In this document: piece after piece, positions 43,189 to 51,493 of the stretch
Layout: every line of letters starts with the position of its first letter
Numbering within the stretch: position 1 is the stretch's first letter
Source: an uncultured Collinsella sp.
GTDB lineage: Bacteria > Actinomycetota > Coriobacteriia > Coriobacteriales > Coriobacteriaceae
Direction: 5' to 3'
DNA length: 64,000 nucleotides
NCBI GenBank assembly: GCA_958415625.1
Contig: CATYZI010000009.1
Location: forward strand, 9,440 to 73,439
Program-made: the position numbers and the translations under genes
Notes under the pieces: generated by a model
Seen by the model: only the letters and a program-made list of their open reading frames with translations
What the model was told of the DNA's origin: nothing
The model's database searches: none

Positions 43189-43887
43189 TTAGGCTGCGCT
43201 AGTTTCTTTGTATTCAAAGACTGGCTCTAAGATGTCTTCGATGTTGCAGTGGAGGGCTTTTGCTATGGCTCTTACGCCTGTTACCGAAGCTTCATTGATG
43301 TTTCTCTGGCGCTGCTCGTACATTTGGATTGAGCGGAGTGATACGCCCGATTCGTATGCCAGGTCTTGTTGGGTTTTCTTGAGCCGCTTTCTTGCTAGCG
43401 CCAGTTTGGTTTGACGAGGTGTTTTCTTCGCCATGTCGCAAATAAGACGCGTCACACGTTCCTCCGAGGCTTCGTGCCAGGGATGATACAGGTTATGCAG
43501 CACATCAAACGGAGCGACATGCAGCAGGTCTTCAAAAGACTCTCCCAGGCGCCACTGCAGATACGCCAATATCCAGCCCGTCCAGTATTCCGGTGTTTTC
43601 TCAAATCGATAGGTGCGGTCCGGCATAGACCTGGCTTCATAGCCCGACCTTTCGGCGATCAGTGCGAACAGCTCAACGCCCGATTTTCCCGATACGACCC
43701 ATGCGTTGCCACGCTCAAACTCGCGGGCAACCCCGCTCAGACAAAAGAGTTCAGCAACTTCAGATCCTTCTGCTCCATAGTCATTGACGGCATAGTCAAA
43801 GCAGTCACCGAGGTTGTTCATTGCATCCTCGAGGTAGTAGACGGGGTATGTCCTACTCGGCCCACAATCCGTTAACTCTCGGATCAT
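43189..43887 (-). CDS. Antitoxin-like protein with C-terminal XRE HTH (partner of DUF3990 protein)
   Basis: 232 residues. Residues 1-155 form an unrecognised alpha-rich domain (YYLEDAMNNLGDCFDYAVND near the start). Residues 165-220 are an XRE-type HTH (KTQQDLAYESGVSLRSIQMY). The gene starts 35 bases inside the end of the DUF3990 gene, so the two are co-translated. I infer that it neutralises the DUF3990 protein and represses the operon through the long inverted repeat at 44552. The order toxin first, antitoxin second is less common. Confidence 0.78.
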   Translation of the reverse strand: MIRELTDCGPSRTYPVYYLEDAMNNLGDCFDYAVNDYGAEGSEVAELFCLSGVAREFERGNAWVVSGKSGVELFALIAERSGYEARSMPDRTYRFEKTPEYWTGWILAYLQWRLGESFEDLLHVAPFDVLHNLYHPWHEASEERVTRLICDMAKKTPRQTKLALARKRLKKTQQDLAYESGVSLRSIQMYEQRQRNINEASVTGVRAIAKALHCNIEDILEPVFEYKETSAA

Positions 43888-44536
43888 TTAAATCAACCCT
43901 CCCTGCCATTAAATCCCTAATGTCGATACCTTCGGAATCGAACCCGTTAACCGTATCCAAGTATTTGCGTCGAGCATTCTGCTCACGCTCAAAACGCTTG
44001 GGATAAAACTCAGACCCCGAAGCCTGCTTCCAATCGCAGAATCTAATCACCGAAAAAGCGCGCTCGCTCATAAGAGCATATTGAATACCCAAATCACCCA
44101 AGCGCATGATACGTTGCAGCTGTCTGAGCGATATCATGCCGCTGACAAACTGTCTTGCAAACGAAAAATAGGAGTCGTCAGCGCGATAGCCCCGAATAAC
44201 GTCATATGAAGAAATATCAATCAGGCAGTTATCAAGTAGAAATCGTAGCCCTTCGCGCGCCAATGGCGTCGAGACATTGAACTCTCTGTTATTCGCCAGA
44301 ATTGCAAGCCAGTTGAGAATCGAGAACTCACCTGATTCCAAATCCAAAATCGCAAGACCATCTAAATCAAGCTCATATCGATTCGCAATGCCATCAGACT
44401 CGGTCCGACATGCCCATTCCATCGCCATTTCCTCATGTGGCGTGCAATAAAACCCACGCCCATAGTCGTTGAACTGTCTACATCTATCCAGCGATGGATG
44501 TTCGACAACAACCTCCGACCCGTGCCATAGCTCCAT
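43853..44536 (-). CDS. DUF3990 family protein, probable ADP-ribosyltransferase-fold toxin
   Basis: 227 residues. The start MELWHGSEVVVEHPSL and NDYGRGFYCTPHEEMAMEWA match the DUF3990 family, which is distantly related to ADP-ribosyltransferases (HGS...GFY...A..WA resembles the H-Y-E core). A C-terminal YALMSERAF region and a tail of about 60 residues follow. The ATG at 44536 has a GGAGG site at the right distance. In other bacteria DUF3990 genes occur in toxin-antitoxin pairs. The toxin label is therefore from family and context, not proof. Confidence 0.8.
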   Translation of the reverse strand: MELWHGSEVVVEHPSLDRCRQFNDYGRGFYCTPHEEMAMEWACRTESDGIANRYELDLDGLAILDLESGEFSILNWLAILANNREFNVSTPLAREGLRFLLDNCLIDISSYDVIRGYRADDSYFSFARQFVSGMISLRQLQRIMRLGDLGIQYALMSERAFSVIRFCDWKQASGSEFYPKRFEREQNARRKYLDTVNGFDSEGIDIRDLMAGRVDLNDPRVNGLWAE

Positions 44537-44551
44537 AGCGACCTCCAAAAA

Positions 44552-44598
44552 ATATCACCTCAGTGATAGTTTACCAATAACTATCACTGAGGTGATAT
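44552..44598. promoter_or_regulatory. 47-bp operator-like inverted repeat of the DUF3990 operon
   Basis: ATATCACCTCAGTGATAGTT pairs perfectly with AACTATCACTGAGGTGATAT over a 7-base loop. Each half is itself a smaller dyad (TATCAC-N4-GTGATA), so two operator sites are arranged head to head. It lies 15 bases before the start codon and would cover the promoter. Confidence 0.8.
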
Positions 44599-44627
44599 AG
44601 ATAGGAGCTTTGGGGGGGTTAACCTGA

Positions 44628-45218
44628 TTAGAGGCAAGCCTCAGCGATGCGGCGCTTGAGCTCGTCGATGCCCACACCGGTCTGGGAGCTTGTGATGATT
44701 ACGTTCTCGGCCGGGACATTGAGCTGCTTTTTGATGGCTGCTGCCTGGCGGGCCTGCTGGGTGCGGCTGAGCTTGTCGGCCTTGGTGAGACAGACGATAA
44801 AGTTGAACTCGTTGCCCTGCAGATAGTCGATCATGTCGTGATCGAGCTTGCTGGGGTCGTGACGAATGTCCACCAGCGAGACGACCAAGTTAAAGCTGCG
44901 CTCCGAGTCGAAGAAGTCGCCGATAAGCTCTGCCCAGCGGTCGCGCTCGGCCTTGGAACGACGGGCGAAACCGTAACCCGGCAGGTCCACGAAATGCACG
45001 TCGTCGGCCTCAAAGAAGTTGATGTTGCTCGTCTTGCCCGGCGTGCTGGAAACCTTGACCAGGTTCTTGCGGCCAAAAAGCTTGTTCATAATCGACGACT
45101 TGCCCACGTTGGAGCGGCCAACAAAGCTCACCTCGGGGCAGGTGGACTCGGGAATCTGCGAAACCTTGCCATAGCTGGCAACGAACTTGGCAAGCTGGTA
45201 GTTAATGGAATCGGCCAT
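44628..45218 (-). CDS. engB: Ribosome biogenesis GTPase YsxC/EngB
   Basis: 196 residues. Small GTPase for large-subunit assembly. G1 GRSNVGKSS, G2 TPGKTSNINFF, G3 DLPGYGFA, G4 TKADK and the C-terminal SSQTGVGIDEL are all present. The ATG at 45218 follows AAGGAGTG. It probably forms a unit with mtnN upstream (38-base gap). Confidence 0.95.
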   Translation of the reverse strand: MADSINYQLAKFVASYGKVSQIPESTCPEVSFVGRSNVGKSSIMNKLFGRKNLVKVSSTPGKTSNINFFEADDVHFVDLPGYGFARRSKAERDRWAELIGDFFDSERSFNLVVSLVDIRHDPSKLDHDMIDYLQGNEFNFIVCLTKADKLSRTQQARQAAAIKKQLNVPAENVIITSSQTGVGIDELKRRIAEACL

Positions 45219-45256
45219 GGACACTCCTTGGTCGTAGGTTCTTACAAAAGAGCGCG

Positions 45257-45997
45257 CTAATAGATAGCAGCGATACGGCGGACGATATCGAGCGTAATGC
45301 CACTCGCGGTACGGGCATACTCGAACAGGTCGAACTCACGGTCGCAAATCGCATCGTACGCCTCGTCACAATTATCGCTGATAGCGCGCAACACCAGGCA
45401 ATCGACACCATTTTTAGTTGCGACATGGGCAATCGCCGCGCCCTCCATGCCAACACAATCGGCATGCGTCGCCTCGATAGCGTCGTTGCGCATGGCGGCA
45501 CCCGTCACAAAACGGTTGCCCGTGGCAATCGTGCCGACCAGGAACTGCTTGGTGCCCTCGTTCGAAGCGGCTGCATTTGTCGAAGCATTGACAAAGCCAC
45601 GCTCAGCAAGCACATCGGCAGCAATATCGACCAGCGCAGGCGTCGAGCCAAACTCCTCGAGCCCCGGTGCAGACTCGGCGATAAGCGCGGTATCGGTATC
45701 CAGATAGCGCAGGCGTTTGCCAATGACTACGTCGTCGATATGGAGCTTGGGGTTCAAACCGCCTGCAATGCCCGAAAACACAACAGCCTGCGGAGCATAC
45801 TTGCTAATGAGGTGCTGTGTTGCGGCGGCAGCGTTCACGGTACCCATGCCCGCCGTTGTGGCGACAACTGTCAGTCCGTCGAGCCCGCCGGCCACAACGT
45901 TCAAGCCCGCCTCCTGTACCATGCAAACGTTACTCAACTCTTCCTTAATCTGCATGATCTCTTTTTCGAGCGCACCGATAATCGCGATGGTAGCCAT
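45257..45997 (-). CDS. mtnN: 5'-methylthioadenosine/S-adenosylhomocysteine nucleosidase
   Basis: 246 residues. Cleaves MTA and SAH to adenine. N-terminal IIGALEKEI, glycine-rich VVATTAGMGTVNAAA and FSGIAGG, the conserved CVGMEGAAIAHVA with the ribose-binding Met-Glu, and RAISDNCDE with the catalytic Asp. Normal length is about 230, so it is near normal. The start at 45997 follows GGGGAATGG. It is followed by engB. Confidence 0.93.
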   Translation of the reverse strand: MATIAIIGALEKEIMQIKEELSNVCMVQEAGLNVVAGGLDGLTVVATTAGMGTVNAAAATQHLISKYAPQAVVFSGIAGGLNPKLHIDDVVIGKRLRYLDTDTALIAESAPGLEEFGSTPALVDIAADVLAERGFVNASTNAAASNEGTKQFLVGTIATGNRFVTGAAMRNDAIEATHADCVGMEGAAIAHVATKNGVDCLVLRAISDNCDEAYDAICDREFDLFEYARTASGITLDIVRRIAAIY

Positions 45998-46075
45998 GCC
46001 ATTCCCCAAACCTATACGAAATACTCAACCACGGTATGGTACCAGCATTTTGTTTGACCTCGCCAAACGAACACG

Positions 46076-46297
46076 CTAAGCCAGCGTAGCGCGGGTATCA
46101 TAGAGCGCCTTGGCGATGGCAGTCACAACCTCACTCGAATGGTCGCTCCATGGCATCGATGTCATGATGCTCATAATGTAGGTGTCGCCGTCAACATCAA
46201 TGAGGCCAGCATCGCACGTCGCATTGCAACCTGCCTCGCTGATCCAGCCGGCCTTGTTGCGCACCAAAGCTTGGTCGTCCGCAATGCCATCGCGCAC
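46076..46297 (-). pseudogene. C-terminal remnant of a serine hydrolase (class A beta-lactamase-like)
   Basis: About 70 codons. The segment VRNKAGWISEAGCNATCDAG matches the KTG-type box region of beta-lactamase-like serine hydrolases, with YIMSIMTSMPW after it. The SxxK nucleophile and all upstream parts are gone. The 5' boundary coincides with the GGGACAG hairpin at 46294, which joins it to pflA. I regard this as a deletion remnant. Confidence 0.65.
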
Positions 46298-46324
46298 TCA
46301 TTTATGTCTGTCCCCAATGAGTGC
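46294..46324 (+). repeat. REP-like hairpin, GGGACAG family, copy 7 with a different stem
   Basis: GCACTCATT and AATGAGTGC form a perfect 9-bp stem around TATGTCTGTCCCC. The stem differs wholly from copies 1-6, but the loop again carries CTGTCCC. It ends 2 bases before the stop codon of pflA. Confidence 0.8.
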
Positions 46325-46326
46325 CG

Positions 46327-47145
46327 CTAGCCGATGGCGTTTTTGAGTTCGGCGCGGCGCTTTTTCATGCCGGCCATGACGGCGTTGCGCAGCTCGGGCA
46401 TGCGCGCGGTATCCATCTGGGGCACGCCCTCGAGCTTATAGGGAATCCCCAGTTGCTCGTACTTGACGACACCCATCGTGTGATACGGCAGCATTTCCAG
46501 GCCCACCACGTTGTGCCATGGAGCGATCAGGCGACCGAGCTTCTCGCATTCCTCCGCCGTGTCGGTAATGCCCGGCACCACCACGTGGCGAATAACAACC
46601 TTAATCTTGCGACGGGCAAGCTCATCGCCAAACGCCAGGATGCGCGCAGGATCGCAACCGGTCAGCTTTTTATGCTCAACCGGATCGGCATGCTTGATGT
46701 CGAGCAGCACCATATCGGTCTCGTTGAGAACAGCATCGAACTTCTCCGGATGCCTGGGATCAAATGCATAGCCACAGCTGTCTAGGCAGGTGTGTACGCG
46801 GCCATCGGGGTTGTTGTGCATCACGCGGAACAGGTCGGCCAAAAACTCGGGCTGCAGGAGCGGTTCGCCGCCCGAAACCGTAATTCCGCCGCTGCGGTAA
46901 AACTCATGGTTGCTCTGGAACTCGTCCATCAGGTGCTCGACGGTCACCATGGTGCCGCCGTTAACCGACCAGGTATCGGGGTTATGGCAATACGCACAGC
47001 GCATGGGACAGCCTTGGACAAACACTACGAAGCGGATGCCGGGACCGTCGACCGTTCCCATCGTCTCGATTGAATGCACGCGGCCAAGGGCAAACGCAGA
47101 GTCCTCGGGACGAGCGTCCACACCCTCAAGCGTCATTTCTGCCAT
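46327..47145 (-). CDS. pflA: Pyruvate formate-lyase activating enzyme
   Basis: 272 residues, near the usual 245. Radical SAM enzyme that installs the glycyl radical on PFL. Motif CPMRCAYCHNPDTW (CxxxCxxC), glycine-rich GGEPLLQ and the FDAVLNETDMVLLDIKH strand. The ATG at 47145 is preceded by GGCAAGG; the open frame extends 10 codons. PFL itself is 7.4 kb away, so the two are not in one operon. Confidence 0.93.
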   Translation of the reverse strand: MAEMTLEGVDARPEDSAFALGRVHSIETMGTVDGPGIRFVVFVQGCPMRCAYCHNPDTWSVNGGTMVTVEHLMDEFQSNHEFYRSGGITVSGGEPLLQPEFLADLFRVMHNNPDGRVHTCLDSCGYAFDPRHPEKFDAVLNETDMVLLDIKHADPVEHKKLTGCDPARILAFGDELARRKIKVVIRHVVVPGITDTAEECEKLGRLIAPWHNVVGLEMLPYHTMGVVKYEQLGIPYKLEGVPQMDTARMPELRNAVMAGMKKRRAELKNAIG

Positions 47146-47320
47146 TCGCGCTACCTTGCCTCTCCTTGGATGCAACCAATTAAAATGCCAGAGCCATTCT
47201 AGCCCATGCGTTTGCGTTTAAACGTCTCGGACTAGAACGGCACGTTTTAATCTATCCCCCATCACCATGGCTGGGGGGCTACGTCGAGATGTCAGGCTGG
47301 AGAACGCTCGCCTGCGGCCT

Positions 47321-48175
47321 TTACGCCTTAAGCGTGAGCACCGCGCCGAAGGCGGTCGGGCCGCAATGGCTCGAGATGACGCCGCCAACCTGCGTCCAGG
47401 TAACGTCCTCAAAGCCCAGGTCGTGCGCATAGACTTCCATGTCGTCGCGCAGCTCCTGGGAAAGGCCCACCGAATACGCCAAGCCAATGTGCGAGTAATC
47501 AATATCGCCCTTGGCAACCATGTGGTCAATAAAGGCACGGGCGCATTTGAGCATGGAGCCGCGGAACTTCTTGGTTGCCACGAACTTGCCGCCCGTTACC
47601 TCAATGCAGGGCTTAATCTTGAGCAGATGGGCACCGAGGAATGCCACGTTGGATAGACGACCGCCCGCCTTAAGGAAGGCTAGGTCGGTAGGAACAAAGC
47701 CCAGCAGCACACGGTCCATGACGGAATTCGTAAATGCAAAGATTTCGTCGACGGTGGCATCGGGGTGAGCCTCGATGTATTTGGCGGTCTCGACGGCAAC
47801 AAGCGACTGGCCCACCGAGACAAAACGCGTGTCCATGGAGTAGACGTAGTCGCGACCCTTGGCGGCAATCTTAGAAGACTGGTGTGAGCAGGTCGTGGCC
47901 TCGGAATACGCAAGGTGCAGAATAGTCGCATCGGGCTGCTCGGCATGGATGCGATCGTACACGTGCGCAAAATCTGCCGGCGCGCACCCGCTGGTCTTGG
48001 GCATCACGCCAAACTCGTTGCAGCGCGAATAAATCTCGAGCGGATCGATCGAGCCGTCCTCGACGGTCTCGTCACCAATCGTGACATGCATAGGTACGCG
48101 CACGATACCGTAGCGTTCGCAGAGCTCCGGCGTCACATCCGAACCAGACTCAACCACGATTACGTACTTGCCCAT
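47321..48175 (-). CDS. DegV family fatty-acid-binding protein
   Basis: 284 residues. DegV proteins bind a fatty acid; some (FakB) present it to fatty acid kinase. Typical start KYVIVVESGSDVTPELCERY, DGSIDPLEIY, the loop TSGCAPADF and the family region DTRFVSVGQSLVAVETAKYI. The start could be 48181 or 48175. FakA is not in the window. The 277-base gap upstream (48176-48452) holds no visible gene. Confidence 0.9.
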   Translation of the reverse strand: MGKYVIVVESGSDVTPELCERYGIVRVPMHVTIGDETVEDGSIDPLEIYSRCNEFGVMPKTSGCAPADFAHVYDRIHAEQPDATILHLAYSEATTCSHQSSKIAAKGRDYVYSMDTRFVSVGQSLVAVETAKYIEAHPDATVDEIFAFTNSVMDRVLLGFVPTDLAFLKAGGRLSNVAFLGAHLLKIKPCIEVTGGKFVATKKFRGSMLKCARAFIDHMVAKGDIDYSHIGLAYSVGLSQELRDDMEVYAHDLGFEDVTWTQVGGVISSHCGPTAFGAVLTLKA

Positions 48176-48452
48176 TATCATCACGACCCATCTCAACATT
48201 GGCTTTTCAACACATGGCACGCGCCGCCGCACTGTTGCACAACGGCGGCAGAGCGCCAAAGAGACGCCGCCCCTTGCACACAACAAAGGACAGCGTCTCC
48301 CTGGAAAAACTCCGTGCTAATCTGAGATTCTACACGGTTTATTACTAAGTGTTACTTACTCCGCAAACGGTCGCTATACGCGATAAACGGTAGTTCGCTG
48401 CGGCAACTGCGACACATTCCGCCCAGCAAGTCCAATCGTGCTCCACACACGG

Positions 48453-49901
48453 TTAATGCGCGAGGCGGTAGAAATTCATCGATGCCGCGCCCTCGGCGTG
48501 CAGCTCCATCGCCGGAACCGCCGGCGAATAGGTACGGCTCGTAAGTGCCGCCTCGCCGCCATTTGCAAAAATCTCGACCATCGTAGTGTCCGAAAGCACG
48601 CGCAGGTCGCGAAGCTCGCTGAGCTCAATCGACCTCTGGTCGCGCCCATAGCCTTCGTCACCCATGTCGAGGGTAAGCATCCCGTCTGCATAGCGCACAA
48701 AGACACCCTTGCGGATTTCGAGCTCGACCATCTTGGCGCCCTCGCAGGAAACCACAAGATCAAACAGGCGGCCCGGCTCCTCAACGGTTTCACCGCCTAT
48801 CGCGCGAACGCAGTCACCGCGCATCCTCTCAATCTCGTGCGCCGGCCGCTGGCAGAGCTTACCATCGCGTATGCTCAGCTCTCGCGGCACCGTCAACGCG
48901 CACTGCCACCCGCGCGCCACCGTCGGGTTTTCTGCCGTCGCGTCGGGGCAACCCGACCATCCGATCATCAAACGCCGGCCTGCAGTATCCTCAAAGGACT
49001 GCGGAGCATAGAAATCAAAACCGGCATCGACCATCGGGGGCATGCCCTGCCCGACGATTTTAAAGCTCGGCGCCTCCCAATCGGCCTCGATGGAGAACCA
49101 CACGCACTGATGCGGATTGCGGTAATGCCAACCATCGGCAGGCACACCCTGCGGACAGCAAACGAGAATAAGCTCGCCATCGAGCTCAAACAGATCGGGG
49201 CACTCCCACATAAAGCCAAACTTCTCGTCCAACTCAATGCGCGTCGCATAGCTCCAGTCCTCAAGATTGCGCGAGGTATAGACAAGCACGCGCCCGCGAT
49301 CGTCTTTCGTACGAGCGCCGAGAACCATGTAGTAGATACCGTCGTGTTCAAGGATCTTGGGGTCGCGCACGTGCGTACCGATATCGTCGGGGTAATCGAC
49401 CGGCCCAACAGCTATGCGCTTCTCGCCCAATTCGTCGGGATTCTCGGCAACCATATGAATCTGGTTTTGCTCACGGCCCGTCAACACGTAGTCGTAATCA
49501 TCGCGGTCAAAATGCTTAACGTTGCCGGTATAGAAGTAGTGAATCTTGCCATCACGTACAAAGGCAGAACCAGAATACGCTCCACTCGAATCCAAATCGG
49601 AATCGGGGAACAACACGGGGCCGCGATTCTCGTACGTCACAAAATCCTTTGTCGTCAGATGGTTCCAAAGCACTGGACCGCCATGCGCAGCATCGAACGG
49701 ATCGTATTGATGATAGATGTGATACGTATCACCAATCTGAACCAAACCGTTGGGGTCGTTGAGCCAGCCAAGCTCAGGCTCCACATGGAACAAAAGCCTA
49801 TCGGGGTCGGACGCGATGCGAGCCGCCGTCTCATCCTGTCCAGCTCGCCACTGCTCATAGTCCGCACGCATCACCTTGTTTTTTTGATTAAACATCGCCA
49901 T
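48453..49901 (-). CDS. scrB: Sucrose-6-phosphate hydrolase (GH32)
   Basis: 482 residues, the usual size. Cytoplasmic beta-fructosidase. Nucleophile motif WLNDPNG, transition-state residue in RDPK and acid/base Glu in WECPDLF, with a C-terminal beta-sandwich. It hydrolyses sucrose-6-phosphate delivered by the PTS enzyme encoded upstream. Third and last gene of the LacI-controlled operon. Confidence 0.94.
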   Translation of the reverse strand: MAMFNQKNKVMRADYEQWRAGQDETAARIASDPDRLLFHVEPELGWLNDPNGLVQIGDTYHIYHQYDPFDAAHGGPVLWNHLTTKDFVTYENRGPVLFPDSDLDSSGAYSGSAFVRDGKIHYFYTGNVKHFDRDDYDYVLTGREQNQIHMVAENPDELGEKRIAVGPVDYPDDIGTHVRDPKILEHDGIYYMVLGARTKDDRGRVLVYTSRNLEDWSYATRIELDEKFGFMWECPDLFELDGELILVCCPQGVPADGWHYRNPHQCVWFSIEADWEAPSFKIVGQGMPPMVDAGFDFYAPQSFEDTAGRRLMIGWSGCPDATAENPTVARGWQCALTVPRELSIRDGKLCQRPAHEIERMRGDCVRAIGGETVEEPGRLFDLVVSCEGAKMVELEIRKGVFVRYADGMLTLDMGDEGYGRDQRSIELSELRDLRVLSDTTMVEIFANGGEAALTSRTYSPAVPAMELHAEGAASMNFYRLAH

Positions 49902-49996
49902 TGACCTTCTCGTCTATGGGAAAGGACGCTCGACTCACACGAGCCGAACGCCCTTCCTCAAATGGACTTATCCTCAGATTACGCTGAACGGCTCAA

Positions 49997-51448
49997 CTAG
50001 AAGCTGACATCGAAGCCAGCGCCAGCGCCCTCTTCATCAGTGGTCGGCACGCCCTTTGCCTTGTTGTAGGCAAAGATCAAGACGATCGGCACGATAAAGG
50101 CGATGAGATTGCCAGCCACATACCACATGAGCGTCTCGGGCGTGACGATGAGCAGGCCAAGCACGCCGGTCAGACCCTGACCGATGGCGCGCACCTCAAA
50201 GAGCTTCACGAAGGCACCGCCGCAGCCTGCACCGATGCAAGCGCAGATGAACGGGATGATCGAGTAGCGCATGTTTGCAGCGAAGATAGCGGGCTCGGAG
50301 ATTCCGACCAGCGTCGGGATAAAGGACGACATGCAGATGTTGCGCTCTTTGGAATGCTTCTTATGAATGAGGTACATGCCGATGGCGCCGCCGCCCTGGG
50401 CGATAATGGAAACCGACCAGATGGCCTGGATGTAGTTGAAGCCAGTCGTGGCGACGAGGTTTGCCTCGATACCCTGGATGAACTGATGCGTACCGGTAAC
50501 GACAAGCGGCTGCAGGAACGCGGCGAAGACAAAGGCACCAAAGACGCCCATCCTGTTGTACAGGATATCGATTACGCCGCCGAGGACGTCGCCGATCAGG
50601 TTGCCGAGCGGGCCGAACACGGTGAACAGGGCGACGTTAGCAAGAATCAGGGTAACGGTCGGGACAAAGACGAACGAAACGACCTCGGGGATGTACTTCT
50701 GGGCAATCTTTTCGACCTTGGCCATAAACCAGGCAGTCAGGATTGCAGGGAACACGCCGCCCTGGAAAGCAACCATGGGAATGGATAGCGGACCAAAGTT
50801 CCAGTACTCAGCACCCGTCGGGTCCATAACGAACGTGTTGCGGTTCATAAGGCTCGGGTGAACCATGACGATACCGACGAGGATGCCCAGGATCGGGTTA
50901 CCGCCAAAACGCTTGACCGCGCTGTACATAACCAGGACAGGCAGGTAGTCGAACGTGGTGGCGATAATGGCAAAGAAGCTTGCGAGGTTCTTGAGGAACT
51001 CGCTGTGATCGGCGAGGCTGCCTTCCATGCCAAAGAGGCCGTTGGCAACGATCAGCGACTTAAGGCCGATGATGATTGCAGCGCCGACGAAGGCAGGAAT
51101 GATGGGGATAAAGATATCCGAGAATACCTTGAGGACCGAGAAGAACTTGCCCTTCTTGTCCGCCTCGGCGTCCTTGACCTCGGAAGCACTGATCTCCTTA
51201 ACGCCCGTCAGAGCCATAAACTCATCGTAAACCTTGTTGACGGTACCGGTACCGAAGATGATCATGAGCTGGCCGCTGTTGTACAGCACGCCCTTGACGC
51301 CATCGATGTTCTCGAGCTCGGCCTTGTTGTATTTGCTCGTATCCTTGAGCACCAGACGCAGACGGGTCACGCAATGCGTGGCGCCCTCGATGTTCTCCAG
51401 TCCGCCGACGTTGTCGACGACTTGCTGGGACACTGCCTTGTAGTCCAT
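49997..51448 (-). CDS. scrA: PTS EIIBC component, sucrose/beta-fructoside type
   Basis: 483 residues. Residues 1-80 are EIIB with the phosphocysteine in ATHCVTRLRL; the rest is EIIC with about ten membrane segments. There is no EIIA domain, so an EIIA from another gene must supply phosphate. Its position between two GH32-type genes supports sucrose or a related fructoside as substrate. GGAATGGAGAGG precedes the start. Confidence 0.92.
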   Translation of the reverse strand: MDYKAVSQQVVDNVGGLENIEGATHCVTRLRLVLKDTSKYNKAELENIDGVKGVLYNSGQLMIIFGTGTVNKVYDEFMALTGVKEISASEVKDAEADKKGKFFSVLKVFSDIFIPIIPAFVGAAIIIGLKSLIVANGLFGMEGSLADHSEFLKNLASFFAIIATTFDYLPVLVMYSAVKRFGGNPILGILVGIVMVHPSLMNRNTFVMDPTGAEYWNFGPLSIPMVAFQGGVFPAILTAWFMAKVEKIAQKYIPEVVSFVFVPTVTLILANVALFTVFGPLGNLIGDVLGGVIDILYNRMGVFGAFVFAAFLQPLVVTGTHQFIQGIEANLVATTGFNYIQAIWSVSIIAQGGGAIGMYLIHKKHSKERNICMSSFIPTLVGISEPAIFAANMRYSIIPFICACIGAGCGGAFVKLFEVRAIGQGLTGVLGLLIVTPETLMWYVAGNLIAFIVPIVLIFAYNKAKGVPTTDEEGAGAGFDVSF

Positions 51449-51493
51449 GTTCCTCTCCATTCCTTTTCTAAATCATAAAACGGTTCGTTGCCG

